A DNA stretch of 35,384 nt from SAR324 cluster bacterium lautmerah10 (GCA_001469005.2 LNZD02000022.1:1-35384); one strand, 5' to 3'. Counted from the stretch's first letter, positions 25,151-33,622 are shown. Numbers and translations are program-made. Notes: generated by a model not told the origin, from the sequence alone.

Positions 25151-26890
25151 TCAGCGCCGTGCTATGAGTGCCTCGTTTTGTTGGTAATGCTGCCCGATCG
25201 AATGGACCAGGGCTTCGGCCATTTTCTGACGGGTTTGTGATTTTAGAAGGCTTCTGCGGTCCTTGAGGTTTTTCAGGTTAGCCACTTCAACCAGAATGGA
25301 GGTCGGCACCTTGCTGTACCGGAGCACTGCAGGCAGGCTCTTTTTACCTCTGCGGTAGAAATACCCCCGAACCGTCCTGCCGCGATGGGTCGGCAATCCA
25401 TATTTCCTGAAAGAACTGATCACCGAGCCCCCCAGTGAGCGACTCAATTCGGCGGATCGTCTGTTTTCCTTTTTGGCAAATTGAAGCCTGCTATCATATT
25501 CCCTGCGCTTCTGGTAAACACGGCCTTTGATCCTGAAACGGGTTTTTCGGAAACGGGAATCCGGGTAATATACCATGGCTCCCCGCAGAGAAGAGTGCAG
25601 CGCATCGCCATGTACACTCATAAATATAATATTTTCCTTTGGAACCTTCTGTTTCAACAATTTGTGATAAAGGTGATTGATCAAAAAAACACGCATGTTC
25701 ACTCCTGTATGCGCGTTTCTGAGGGTATAACGCGGAGTGACGTTTAAATACTCATCCTGGTCAAAACGCATCCTCAGTTTTTTAACCGGTTTTCTCTGGT
25801 TGGGATCGATGACCGTTTTATGGACGACCATCCCCTTTTTTTTCAGCAGTCCCTCCATCCTCTGGCTGATGTCGTAGACCACCTCATCTTCGTAGATCCT
25901 GTCTCCTTTTTTCTTGCTTCCGGCCATGGCACCAGTATCCCTACCCCCATGACCTGCGTCCAGGATCACATGAATTTTGTGAAAGGGATTAGGCTTTTTC
26001 GGTTTGGCAACAACTTTCTTGGCATTTGGTGAGGACGAAGTTTCCAGTTCCGAACCTGCATAGTATTCTTCTGCGAGCCATTTAAGTGGAATCCGGATTC
26101 TCTGGTTTTTTGAAATCCTTCGGGCATTCGAAATCCGGTTGAGTTTCATCAACTCCTTTGCCATCTGGTCCACCTCATCATGCAGTATCCTGCCGGTGAA
26201 CCGGATTACCACAGACGAATAAATGGTTTCATCCTTTTTCAGGCGGTATTCGGCAAAGGCTTTCCCCGAAGCATCGTATTTCAACGCAAGAGGCTTTTTC
26301 AGGATGGGTTGACTGATCCGAAGTTCACGGCTCATCCAATCCCACGGAATCAGAATCGGATCGTTGATCTTCAACAGGTTCCCGTTGCGACGGAGTTGAT
26401 TCCTTTTGGTCAAATGACTTGCAGTGATGCCTTCTTTGGCAAATACACCGGCCAGAAGAGTGGTGGTCTCCCAATTGTAACTCACCCGATGCAGCCATCC
26501 CTCCTCAGTCGCACGGTCCTTCGGGAAAAGTGCCTGAAGTGCCGAACCCCGGATAGAACCCTCGACCACTTTAACAGGAAACCTCAATGGTCGATCCAGC
26601 AGCAATTTTTTACGGCCGCTGTATCGAATGACGGTTTTTAAACTCCGATGTTTTTTGTTCAATACCCTGTTTGCCAGGCTGTAACCTCCTTCTCCTTTTC
26701 TGGGCTTGAGCTGGATTTCGAGATGTTTGCCGTTCCATCTGGCCTGCATCCGGTCTTTTTTCTGATGAACAAACTGATACCATTTGCCCGGTTTCTTGGC
26801 CTGAAGCAATTCAGGATCCGGCAAAAGCCATAACAACAAACCCAACAGGGTCTGGATTAATAACTTGGACATCACCTTCAACATTTTCAT
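25151..26890 (-). CDS. Periplasmic N-acetylmuramoyl-L-alanine amidase (Amidase_3) with N-terminal LysM-like repeats
   Basis: This encodes 579 residues. A Sec signal (about 1-31) is followed by a region (about 35-275) with two LysM-like segments ending in DPILIPWDWMSREL and QRIRIPLKWL. A Lys-rich linker (about 285-303) leads to the zinc amidase domain (about 305-573). Zinc and catalytic residues are His314 in LDAGHGGRDTGA, Glu334 in YEDEVVYD, His427 in MSVHGD and the catalytic Glu535 in VEVANLKN. The enzyme cleaves the bond between MurNAc and the stem peptide, as in daughter-cell separation. A basic insertion of about 50 residues (about 360-410) lies between the first metal ligands and SVHGD. 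The N-terminal half is paralogous to the upstream gene, with which it shares an ATGA overlap. Confidence 0.9.
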   Translation of the reverse strand: MKMLKVMSKLLIQTLLGLLLWLLPDPELLQAKKPGKWYQFVHQKKDRMQARWNGKHLEIQLKPRKGEGGYSLANRVLNKKHRSLKTVIRYSGRKKLLLDRPLRFPVKVVEGSIRGSALQALFPKDRATEEGWLHRVSYNWETTTLLAGVFAKEGITASHLTKRNQLRRNGNLLKINDPILIPWDWMSRELRISQPILKKPLALKYDASGKAFAEYRLKKDETIYSSVVIRFTGRILHDEVDQMAKELMKLNRISNARRISKNQRIRIPLKWLAEEYYAGSELETSSSPNAKKVVAKPKKPNPFHKIHVILDAGHGGRDTGAMAGSKKKGDRIYEDEVVYDISQRMEGLLKKKGMVVHKTVIDPNQRKPVKKLRMRFDQDEYLNVTPRYTLRNAHTGVNMRVFLINHLYHKLLKQKVPKENIIFMSVHGDALHSSLRGAMVYYPDSRFRKTRFRIKGRVYQKRREYDSRLQFAKKENRRSAELSRSLGGSVISSFRKYGLPTHRGRTVRGYFYRRGKKSLPAVLRYSKVPTSILVEVANLKNLKDRRSLLKSQTRQKMAEALVHSIGQHYQQNEALIARR

Positions 26891-27969
26891 CTCAAGGAAG
26901 AATCAAAATTTGGAAGACCCGACAATAGGTTCGGAAAATGGTTTATATCATCGGAAGATGAAGGATGATCCGATTGCTGGAGAGGACTCGGGGGTACTTC
27001 CTCTTCTATGCAGGAATGGTATTCTGCGCAGATCCGGGGAATCTTTAAGTTCGGTGGAGAACTGCTGCGTTTCTCAGACTCCGATTCTTGATAAACACCG
27101 GGTACATGGAACTGGAAATCGCTGCGGATCCAATGCAGTGGAATCCGGATCCTCGTCCCCGAAGGAATTTCATGAACATTGACCAATTCATTCAGCGCAA
27201 GCAGGTCTCCAACGGCCTGGGTGATTCGCTGTTGTCCTGCAAAATAAGTAAATCGAAGGACAACATGGGAATAGATGGTTTCCCCTGCTTCCAGTTTGTA
27301 AAGGGCAAAACGCTCTCCTCTTGGACCTTCGTAAACTTCAAGTGGAGGTTTGAGTGCAACCGGTTTTAAGTTCAAATCCTGACGGATCCACTTCCAGGGA
27401 ATAACCACCTCAACCCCTCTCTCCAGATTGTTCTCTTTCGTTATATCGTTTTGAGAGAGATTTCCTGAAAATCCAAGAGTTTCGAGTTCAAGCAGTGAAT
27501 TCTCTCGGTGCTCTTTTTCTACAAAAACATTCACCAACGAAGGAAGGCTTTCCCAATCATAAATCACCCGATGCTTCCAACCACTGGCATCAGGGGTGTC
27601 TCTCGGGAATAGCGCCTTTAATGCATCTCGTTGGATCGATGCATTGAGATTGGAAAACGGTAGTGTCAGATATTGATTATTATCTTGATGAGATTGTGCC
27701 AAAAAATTCTGGATGAGGCGGAAATGGGTGTGTCCTTCCCTGAGAACCCGAAAGGCAAGGCGATATTCCCCTTCATCAGGGTAGGGTTTCAACTGGACAA
27801 ATAACTCGTTCCCGTCCCAACCGACCCGCATCGGATCCCGATGATTCCAAAGAAAAGAAGCTAAAGGGAGGGATTCGGTTTTCCCCTGTGCAAAAACTTC
27901 TGGAAGAAAAAATCCAATGAAAACAAGAAAATGGAGTACAATTTTCTGAAATTTACTAAACCGCAGCAT
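26887..27969 (-). CDS. Periplasmic LysM-like protein, paralogue of the amidase N-terminal region without the amidase
   Basis: This encodes 360 residues. A signal peptide (about 1-28, ending EVFAQG) precedes about 260 residues that align throughout with the first 275 of the next gene. Shared landmarks are RVGWDGNELFVQLKP versus QARWNGKHLEIQLKP, ALKALFPRD versus ALQALFPKD, VVIPWKWIRQDL versus ILIPWDWMSREL, LEAGETIYSHVVLRFT versus LKKDETIYSSVVIRFT, and TRIRIPLHWI versus QRIRIPLKWL. The tail (about 290-360) is Ser/Pro-rich with two cysteines (ICAEYHSCIEEE) and no catalytic domain. It probably binds peptidoglycan and may position or regulate the amidase. Its stop overlaps the amidase ATG. Confidence 0.82.
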   Translation of the reverse strand: MLRFSKFQKIVLHFLVFIGFFLPEVFAQGKTESLPLASFLWNHRDPMRVGWDGNELFVQLKPYPDEGEYRLAFRVLREGHTHFRLIQNFLAQSHQDNNQYLTLPFSNLNASIQRDALKALFPRDTPDASGWKHRVIYDWESLPSLVNVFVEKEHRENSLLELETLGFSGNLSQNDITKENNLERGVEVVIPWKWIRQDLNLKPVALKPPLEVYEGPRGERFALYKLEAGETIYSHVVLRFTYFAGQQRITQAVGDLLALNELVNVHEIPSGTRIRIPLHWIRSDFQFHVPGVYQESESEKRSSSPPNLKIPRICAEYHSCIEEEVPPSPLQQSDHPSSSDDINHFPNLLSGLPNFDSSLR

Positions 27970-28230
27970 TAATTGATTTCCGGTTCTGAATGTGATTCAA
28001 ACGATCTTACTTCTTATCTACTGCAACAAAAATCATGCCACGTAAAAATGAACCCATTCGGAATTCCCTTGAACCGAAGAAAACGCTTAGATGTTTGAGG
28101 GATGTATATGTTTCTCCAAAATACAAAGAGGGAAACAAAAACGGGAATTCAGGCAGAAAAGAAAGGATGGCGGTCTAGTTTCATTCTATGAATCCAGAAA
28201 GCCCGTTGGGTTACAAAAAAGAGGGGCTTG

Positions 28231-29664
28231 TCAGAGGAGAGGTTCGGGTTCCAGGCTCTTCGATTTGGGAAAACGTCTGGACCAGACTAAAGTTTTTTTG
28301 ACAAATTGCTGTGCCTGTTCCGGTGCATTTCCGAGCCAGTTTTGAGGCTGGTCCAGAAGGTCGGAAATTTCCTTTTCGGTAAGCGGAACCCTTACATCCT
28401 CACCCAGCCTGCGGGCCAGTTCAACACGGGGAAGGATTTCTGATGATTCCAAAGTTCCCAAGTTAAGGGTATGTTCCCGAATCGCATGATGAGCATCTTC
28501 ACGACCCCCTCCCCGCTTGACGGATTCCATCAAAAGTACGGTGGAACAGACAAAGGGCAGGTTCTTTTCAAGTTCCGCCTGGAGTGCAGTTTCGTTGAAA
28601 CCCATTTCATTCAAAACCGTCAGCCAGGCTTCAAGCTGACCATCAATGGCGAAAAACGCCCCGGGAAGCGCGACCCGGCGAACCACAGAACAGGAAACAT
28701 CACCCTCATTCCACTGGTCACCGGAAAGTCCGGAAAGCATGCTTCCATACCCACTGAGCACATGATGGAGCCCTGAAATCCTCTCGGAAGTGCGGGCATT
28801 CTGCTTGTGGGGCATTGCCGAAGATCCGACCTGGTTTTTCTGGAAACCTTCAGAAGCCAGTCCAGCTCCGGCCATCAGCCTTAGGGTTTTGGCAAAATTC
28901 GACATTCCCGAACTGATCTGCATCAGATGCTGAACCATTTGAAGGTCCAGACTGCGAGGGTATACCTGACCCGAGGCAAGCAGGGTTCGGGAAGCCCCGA
29001 GGTGCTCCGCAACTTTCTGGTCCAATTGCTCCAAACGCTCTTTTTTCCCCTCAAACAACTGCAGGAGGTCCAAACGTGTTCCCACCGCACCCTTGAGCCC
29101 ACGGAGAGGATAGGTCTCGATGAACAGGTCGAGTTGTTCCAAACCGAGCAATACTTCCTCACCAAACATCGCCAGCCTTCTGCCGACACTGGACAACTGT
29201 GCAGGCACATTGTGAGTCCTTGCGACCAACACCAGATTTTTATATTCCTCCACCAGTCTAGAGAGTTTATTCAGGGCGGCGACGGTTTTCACCCGAACCA
29301 GTTTCAATGATTGGAGGATCTGGAGTTGTTCCACATTGTCCGTCAGATCCCTGCTGGTGAGTCCCTTGTGAATCTGCTGGTGTCCTGCCAATTCGCAAAA
29401 TTCCTCGATTCGGGCTTTGACATCATGCCTTAGTTTCTGCTCCCGTTGGGCGATGCGGTCCAGATCCACCTCCTCCTTGACCCGCAGATACGCCTCCAAA
29501 GCTTCTTCTGGAATCGAAATACCCAGATCTTTTTGGGCATGCATCACCGCCAGCCAGAAATCGCGTTCCAGCAGCACTTTGTTGTGCATCGACCAATTCT
29601 GCTTCATCTCTTCCGAGACATACCGGGAAGCCAGTACGTCAGGAATCCTTTCTTTCGCTTTCAT
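28231..29664 (-). CDS. purB: Adenylosuccinate lyase
   Basis: This encodes 477 residues of the fumarase/aspartase superfamily. The signature GSSAMPHKQN (280-289) on the mobile loop, LTSRDLTDN (102-110), the active-site region ARTHNVPAQ (148-156) and RLAEHLGA-like helices are present. PurB acts twice in purine synthesis, splitting fumarate from SAICAR and from adenylosuccinate. The length is near the family norm. It starts with ATG 100 bp after the trpS stop, with a strong hairpin in between, so it is probably transcribed separately from trpS. The 261-bp gap downstream, to the LysM-like gene, holds no gene I can support. Confidence 0.94.
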   Translation of the reverse strand: MKAKERIPDVLASRYVSEEMKQNWSMHNKVLLERDFWLAVMHAQKDLGISIPEEALEAYLRVKEEVDLDRIAQREQKLRHDVKARIEEFCELAGHQQIHKGLTSRDLTDNVEQLQILQSLKLVRVKTVAALNKLSRLVEEYKNLVLVARTHNVPAQLSSVGRRLAMFGEEVLLGLEQLDLFIETYPLRGLKGAVGTRLDLLQLFEGKKERLEQLDQKVAEHLGASRTLLASGQVYPRSLDLQMVQHLMQISSGMSNFAKTLRLMAGAGLASEGFQKNQVGSSAMPHKQNARTSERISGLHHVLSGYGSMLSGLSGDQWNEGDVSCSVVRRVALPGAFFAIDGQLEAWLTVLNEMGFNETALQAELEKNLPFVCSTVLLMESVKRGGGREDAHHAIREHTLNLGTLESSEILPRVELARRLGEDVRVPLTEKEISDLLDQPQNWLGNAPEQAQQFVKKTLVWSRRFPKSKSLEPEPLL

Positions 29665-29713
29665 GATGATTTTTGAGAATTGAGAGATCCTGCAGGAAGA
29701 TCAATAATTTGTC

Positions 29714-29738
29714 CTGAAAAAGACCCTATCTTTTTCAG
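29714..29738 (-). terminator. Hairpin terminator candidate downstream of trpS
   Basis: A perfect 10-bp stem (CTGAAAAAGA with TCTTTTTCAG) encloses a five-base loop, 27 bases after the trpS stop and 50 bases before the purB start. The 3' arm holds a run of five T but no long T-tract follows, so termination may be partial. Confidence 0.5.
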
Positions 29739-29764
29739 AGCAGCACGTTTTCAGACTGGATTTT

Positions 29765-30736
29765 TTAGAGCCCGACCTTGTTGCGCACCCGGTCAACCAC
29801 ATCCCGGGCAACCTTGCGGGCCTTGTCCTTGCCGCCTTCAAGGATTCCTTCGAGATGGGCACGATCCCCCCGGATTTGATGATAGTGTTCTGATGCGTCT
29901 TTGAGTTCGTCACGGATCGCTTCAAAACAAATCTGTTTTGCCGTTCCATAACCCATCCCCCCGGCACGATACTGCTCCGCCAAATCCTGCTGGGCTGATT
30001 GATCCGCAAAACATTGGAAAAGTTGGAAGACATTACAACTTTCCGGATCCTTGACTTCTTCCACGGTTTTGGAATCGGTCTCGATCTTCATGATGGCCTT
30101 GCGCAGTTGTTTTTCAGGCGCAAAAAGAGGAATCACGTTGTTATAGGATTTACTCATCTTCTGCCCGTCCAATCCGGGTATGACCGCCACCTGATCCTCA
30201 ATGATGGCTTCCGGGACCACCAGAGTCTCTCCGTAAAGATGATTGAAACGCAGGGCCAGATCCCGGGTGATTTCCAGATGTTGTTTCTGGTCCTTCCCAA
30301 CCGGCACAACATGGGAATCATAAATCAAAATATCCGCTGCCATCAGGATCGGGTATGAAAACAATCCCATGTTCACATCCTGCCCTTTGGACTGCGCATC
30401 TTTGAATGCATGGGCCCGTTCCATCAGCCCCTTGCTTGTCAGACATGCCAGGAACCAGGTCAGTTCTGTAACTTCCGGGATGTCTGATTGGCGGAAAAAA
30501 GCATGCTCCTCGAAATCCATGCCAAGGGAAGCGAAGGTTGCCGTCAGATCATAGCTATGCTCCTTTAGACTTTCCGGTTCGCGGATGCTGGTCAGAGCAT
30601 GATAATCGGCAATAAAATAAAAAGTCTGGTGGGTCTCCTGCATCTTGATCGCGGGCTTGATCATGCCCAGATAGTTTCCAAGATGCGGAGTGCCGGTGGG
30701 TTTGATCCCGGATAAGGAACGCTTTTTTAGGGTCAT
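29765..30736 (-). CDS. trpS: Tryptophanyl-tRNA synthetase
   Basis: This encodes 323 residues of the class Ic synthetase fold. The HIGH-type motif is TPHLGN (16-21) after SGIKPTG, and the KMSKS loop is intact (193-197). Other family blocks are FIADYHALTS (41-50), ADILIYDSHVVPVGKDQKQH (134-153) and GLFSYPILM. The enzyme charges tRNA-Trp. The start ATG has no good Shine-Dalgarno sequence. A 9-bp inverted repeat lies about 67 bp upstream and a terminator-like hairpin follows the gene. Confidence 0.95.
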   Translation of the reverse strand: MTLKKRSLSGIKPTGTPHLGNYLGMIKPAIKMQETHQTFYFIADYHALTSIREPESLKEHSYDLTATFASLGMDFEEHAFFRQSDIPEVTELTWFLACLTSKGLMERAHAFKDAQSKGQDVNMGLFSYPILMAADILIYDSHVVPVGKDQKQHLEITRDLALRFNHLYGETLVVPEAIIEDQVAVIPGLDGQKMSKSYNNVIPLFAPEKQLRKAIMKIETDSKTVEEVKDPESCNVFQLFQCFADQSAQQDLAEQYRAGGMGYGTAKQICFEAIRDELKDASEHYHQIRGDRAHLEGILEGGKDKARKVARDVVDRVRNKVGL

Positions 30737-30802
30737 GGCGGAAGGATTTGAGTCAAGGATGGGTCAACATAAGGACTCACCAAATGCATCCCTCTAAGAA
30801 TC

Positions 30803-30834
30803 CGATTATGGCTTTGGGACTTCAACCATAATCG
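30803..30834. promoter_or_regulatory. 9-bp inverted repeat upstream of trpS
   Basis: CGATTATGG and CCATAATCG flank a 14-base spacer in the 159-bp gap between rpmA and trpS. No T-run follows on the minus strand. It could be a regulator binding site or a leader hairpin for trpS, or part of the end of the rplU-rpmA transcript. The role is unproven. Confidence 0.35.
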
Positions 30835-30895
30835 TGATGTTCAGGAAAAAACGATGGATCTCGATGGAATGGTACCGTAAAAACTTCGGTAACTT

Positions 30896-31186
30896 TTAAC
30901 TCGCTGCTGCCTGCTCTTGAACCTGTGCCTCCAAGGGGACGATGCTGATGAATCGTCTTTTTCTCGGGCCTTTTCTCAGAAACTTGACATGGCCGTCCTT
31001 GAGAGCGAAGAGGGTAAAATCTTTCCCGGTACCGACGTTTTCCCCGGCGTGAAAATTCGAACCGACCTGACGGACCAGAATGTTCCCGGCCTGGACCAGT
31101 TCTCCGCCGTATTTCTTGACTCCTCTTCTTTGACCTTTGGAATCGCGTCCGTTGCGGCTACTTCCGCCTGCTTTTTTATGAGCCAT
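30896..31186 (-). CDS. rpmA: 50S ribosomal protein L27
   Basis: This encodes 96 residues. The N-terminus [20 protein letters not shown] is the near-invariant L27 start that reaches toward the peptidyl transferase centre; no cleavable N-terminal extension of the Firmicutes type is present. The core [19 protein letters not shown] and [15 protein letters not shown] is standard. A C-terminal extension of about ten residues ([11 protein letters not shown]) goes beyond the common length of about 85. A GGAG lies seven bases before the ATG. It follows rplU by 31 bp in the usual L21-L27 pair. Confidence 0.97.
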   Translation of the reverse strand: MAHKKAGGSSRNGRDSKGQRRGVKKYGGELVQAGNILVRQVGSNFHAGENVGTGKDFTLFALKDGHVKFLRKGPRKRRFISIVPLEAQVQEQAAAS

Positions 31187-31217
31187 TGAATTCTCCCGTT
31201 CTGAATGTTCTAAAGGA

Positions 31218-31529
31218 TCAGGCTGTGATTTTTTCGATTTTGACCAGGCTGTGCTGTTGCCGGTGTCCCACCTTGCGTCTTTGGGTCTTACGGCGTTTTC
31301 TTCTGAAGATAATCAGTTTCTCGCCCTTAACACGTTCCATCACGGTACCCTGGACTTTCGCACCATCGACCAGTGGTCGGCCGATTTTCATTTCTCCTTC
31401 TCCACCGACTGCCAGGACCTGGTCCGTTTCAAAGGAGGAACCGTTTTCGGCATTCATGAGGTCTATCCGAAGCGTATCCCCCTCACTCACGCGATATTGC
31501 TTGTTGCCTTGACGAATGATCGCAAACAT
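31218..31529 (-). CDS. rplU: 50S ribosomal protein L21
   Basis: This encodes 103 residues from the ATG at 31529, chosen over an upstream in-frame start (31565) because AAGGA lies just before it and [18 protein letters not shown] is the standard L21 N-terminus. The basic signature [20 protein letters not shown] near the C-terminus is characteristic. L21 binds 23S rRNA near L20 in the large subunit. It is the first gene of the rplU-rpmA unit and is divergent from the ATP synthase cluster. Confidence 0.96.
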   Translation of the reverse strand: MFAIIRQGNKQYRVSEGDTLRIDLMNAENGSSFETDQVLAVGGEGEMKIGRPLVDGAKVQGTVMERVKGEKLIIFRRKRRKTQRRKVGHRQQHSLVKIEKITA

Positions 31530-31565
31530 CTTTTCCTTGGAATGCTTGTCATTTAAAAAACTCAT

Positions 31566-31595
31566 TATTAAGCATGAAAATTCACCGCTTTACAA
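31566..31595 (-). promoter_or_regulatory. Candidate promoter of rplU-rpmA
   Basis: On the minus strand TTGTAA and TTAATA are spaced by 18 bases and would start transcription near 31559, about 30 bases before the rplU ATG. Both boxes are imperfect, but the position in the divergent intergenic region fits. Confidence 0.3.
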
Positions 31596-31778
31596 GTTTT
31601 TTATTGGATGACTCATTCAATACGTCCTCATCCATATGGGGTTTTATGGAAACTGTTAAGAAATTTGACAACTCCTGGCTCCCGTTTGACAAACAACTCT
31701 TCTAACTCAAGGACTCTTGCAATGTGAAACGCATCTGCATAATCTGCAAGATCCGATACATTTAAAAAAGGTGGTTTG

Positions 31779-32015
31779 ATGAAGTGGCCGGCGAAAAATA
31801 CCCGGTGGGTGATGTTCAGTTCGATGGGAATGGAACTGGGCCTTTCCGTGGTGGTCGGTTTTCTGATCGGGAGTTGGCTGGACGGATGGCTCGGAACAGA
31901 CCCCTGGTTGCTGCTGGTCTTCGGTGCGGCCGGGATCATTGCAGGATACCGCAGCATCTTCCGGCTTTTGAAAAAAGTGCAAACCGAACAACAAGAGGAA
32001 GAATCCGGAAAATGA
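31779..32015 (+). CDS. AtpI/AtpZ-type small F0 accessory membrane protein
   Basis: This encodes 78 residues from the ATG at 31779; a TTG directly before it is also in frame. An AGGTGG precedes the start. There are two membrane helices: about 12-32 (VMFSSMGMELGLSVVVGFLI) and about 40-60 (PWLLLVFGAAGIIAGYRSIF), with the family feature GxxxGxWLDGWLGTDPW between them. This is the F0F1 ATPase gene-1 family (AtpZ/AtpI), small proteins that open many atp operons and are linked to c-ring assembly or Mg/Ca handling. Its stop overlaps the next ATG (ATGA). Confidence 0.78.
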   Translation: MKWPAKNTRWVMFSSMGMELGLSVVVGFLIGSWLDGWLGTDPWLLLVFGAAGIIAGYRSIFRLLKKVQTEQQEEESGK

Positions 32016-32488
32016 GTGAGGAAAATCAAACCTCCAATAATCAGGATAACCACTCCAATCCCAACAGCAGGATGGAGGAACCTCCTGAAATACCCGAAGA
32101 GTCTCCATCAGATCAGGTCCGGACCCTTTACACCATTCTTTTGACCGTGAGTGGAATCTTGATCCTGCTCGCCGGTATCTTGAAGCTTGACTATCTACTC
32201 GGAGTTTTTCTAGGATGTTCGGTTGTCGGGTTGAACTTTCATTGGACGGTGGTATTCGTCCGTAACCTGATTCATGATAAAAAAGTTCAACCTCTGAATT
32301 TGATTTTTTACCTGACAAAGTTTGCAATTTCCGCCCTGGTTTTATTCGGGGCAATCAATTATTTTGAAATACCTCCTCTGGGCCTGATCATTGGACTGTC
32401 CAACATACTCCTTGCGGTGGTGGCCTACTCAGTCATCAACTCCATGAAAAGAGCTCCAGTACAGGAACCGGAAGAAAACAAAGAATGA
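32012..32488 (+). CDS. atpI: ATP synthase subunit I (AtpI/UncI family)
   Basis: This encodes 158 residues from the ATG at 32012, which overlaps the previous stop. The first 35 or so residues are polar, rich in Asn, Gln, Glu and Pro. Four membrane helices follow: LYTILLTVSGILILLAGI, YLLGVFLGCSVVGLNFHWTV, LIFYLTKFAISALVLFGAI and LIIGLSNILLAVVAYSVINS. Pattern and location match the ATP_synt_I family, an assembly factor for the c-ring. A longer frame opening at 31784 exists but runs through the upstream gene and is not preferred. The stop overlaps the atpB ATG. Confidence 0.8.
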   Translation: MSEENQTSNNQDNHSNPNSRMEEPPEIPEESPSDQVRTLYTILLTVSGILILLAGILKLDYLLGVFLGCSVVGLNFHWTVVFVRNLIHDKKVQPLNLIFYLTKFAISALVLFGAINYFEIPPLGLIIGLSNILLAVVAYSVINSMKRAPVQEPEENKE

Positions 32489-33261
32489 AGCGTTTGATCA
32501 GCCTTTTATCGGCCGTCTTGGTCCCATCCTTGGTTTTAGCCGCCGGAGGCGGTTTCACCTGGTCCCATTCCCTTCTCGGGTGGCTCGAACAACCTCTGGT
32601 GGATTTGGGCATCGATCCACTTCCGATTTTGGACATGTTGATCATTTCCGTATTGCTGATTCTGTTTGCCTACATTGCAGGAAAGCCCTTCCGGGGGACA
32701 GCCATGCGGGAACCCAGCGGAAAAGCAGATCTCGCGCATTTTGCGGAAGTCGTGGTCGGCGGTATTCTGAATTTTCTGGATGGCATCATCCGTCATGGAA
32801 CCGGAGCACGCCCCATTCTCCCGCTGCTTGGGACCTACGGGATGTTCATCCTCTGCCTTAACCTTTCAGGACTGGTCCCTGGATTCAATCCACCGACGGA
32901 CCAGTTCAACGTGACCATCGCATTTGCCCTGATCATTTTTCTCGGAACCCACTTTCTCGGAATCCGTCAGCACGGGGGGAGTTACATCAAACAATTTCTC
33001 GGCCCAATGCCCCTGCTTGCCCCGTTGATGTTTCCAATCGAGTTGATCAGTCATCTGGTGAGACCATTGTCCCTCTCCATCCGACTGTTCGGGAACATGA
33101 CCGGAGACCATAAAGTGGTTTTGATTTTTTCCGCGATTCTCGCGGTAGGTCTGCCCATCCCTTTCATGGGATTGGGAATTCTGGTGTCAGTACTACAGGC
33201 TTTTGTGTTTGTACTGCTGTCATCAATTTATTTTGAAATGGCGATGAGTGAGGCTCACTGA
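32485..33261 (+). CDS. atpB: ATP synthase F0 subunit a
   Basis: This encodes 258 residues. The essential Arg is present in [15 protein letters not shown] (Arg200), with the family blocks [20 protein letters not shown] and ISHLVRP. About six membrane helices follow an N-terminal stretch ([20 protein letters not shown]) that looks like a signal peptide. Subunit a forms the two half-channels that carry ions to the c-ring. The ATG overlaps the atpI stop. The length is typical. Confidence 0.96.
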   Translation: MKRLISLLSAVLVPSLVLAAGGGFTWSHSLLGWLEQPLVDLGIDPLPILDMLIISVLLILFAYIAGKPFRGTAMREPSGKADLAHFAEVVVGGILNFLDGIIRHGTGARPILPLLGTYGMFILCLNLSGLVPGFNPPTDQFNVTIAFALIIFLGTHFLGIRQHGGSYIKQFLGPMPLLAPLMFPIELISHLVRPLSLSIRLFGNMTGDHKVVLIFSAILAVGLPIPFMGLGILVSVLQAFVFVLLSSIYFEMAMSEAH

Positions 33262-33296
33262 TCGTTTGTAATCCGTCCAATCAACAAAGGAAGACT

Positions 33297-33593
33297 ATGA
33301 AGAAATTTATGCTGATCCTGGTAATGATGGCAGCAGCAGCCCCGCTTTATGCGGCCCAGGGAGACTTGGCCACTTTCGGCATCGCACTTGGCGCCGGCCT
33401 TGCCATTTCCCTGGCAGCACTGGGCGGAGGCATCGGTCAGGGTATTGCCATGCGCGGAGCCCTCGAAGGCATTGCCCGCAACCCCAATGCCTCAGACAAG
33501 ATCTTCACCCCGATGATCATCGGCCTCGCACTGATCGAGTCCCTCGTCATCTACGGACTGGTGATCGCTTTCATTCTTCAGGGAAAAATCTGA
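33297..33593 (+). CDS. atpE: ATP synthase F0 subunit c
   Basis: This encodes 98 residues. A leader-like N-terminus ([20 protein letters not shown]) precedes the usual two-helix hairpin. The ion-binding carboxylate is Glu81 in [15 protein letters not shown], and the polar loop ARNPNAS separates the helices. Gln48 (GGGIGQG), Ser82 and Tyr86 accompany the Glu; that combination is seen in sodium-binding c rings, so Na+ coupling is possible though not shown. AAAGGA lies just before the ATG. No atpF or F1 genes follow, so the remainder of the complex must be encoded elsewhere. Confidence 0.95.
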   Translation: MKKFMLILVMMAAAAPLYAAQGDLATFGIALGAGLAISLAALGGGIGQGIAMRGALEGIARNPNASDKIFTPMIIGLALIESLVIYGLVIAFILQGKI

Positions 33594-33600
33594 TTCCCCC

Positions 33601-33622
33601 TGCGGTCTCTGCGGAGACCGCA
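33601..33622 (+). terminator. Hairpin after atpE
   Basis: A perfect 9-bp stem, TGCGGTCTC with GAGACCGCA around loop TGCG, begins eight bases after the atpE stop. A C-rich run follows instead of T residues, so it may stabilise the atpE mRNA end or slow transcription instead of acting as a strong intrinsic terminator. Confidence 0.5.

Noticed and set aside
28150-28230. Possible terminator after purB using AAGCCC and GGGCTT
   Set aside because: The stem is only six bases with a loop of about 19 and no T-tract in the right place.
28091-28345. 84-codon plus-strand frame in the gap before purB
   Set aside because: It runs into the purB 3' end on the opposite strand, is Arg/Lys/Gly-rich without a motif and has no ribosome binding site.
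31784-32011. Upstream extension of atpI to give a 234-residue protein
   Set aside because: The extra part overlaps the AtpZ-like gene out of frame and reads as nonsense; the ATG at 32012 has the ATGA overlap seen across this operon.
31707-32354. 215-codon minus-strand frame opposite the atpI genes
   Set aside because: Antisense to two membrane protein genes with clear helices; no family pattern.
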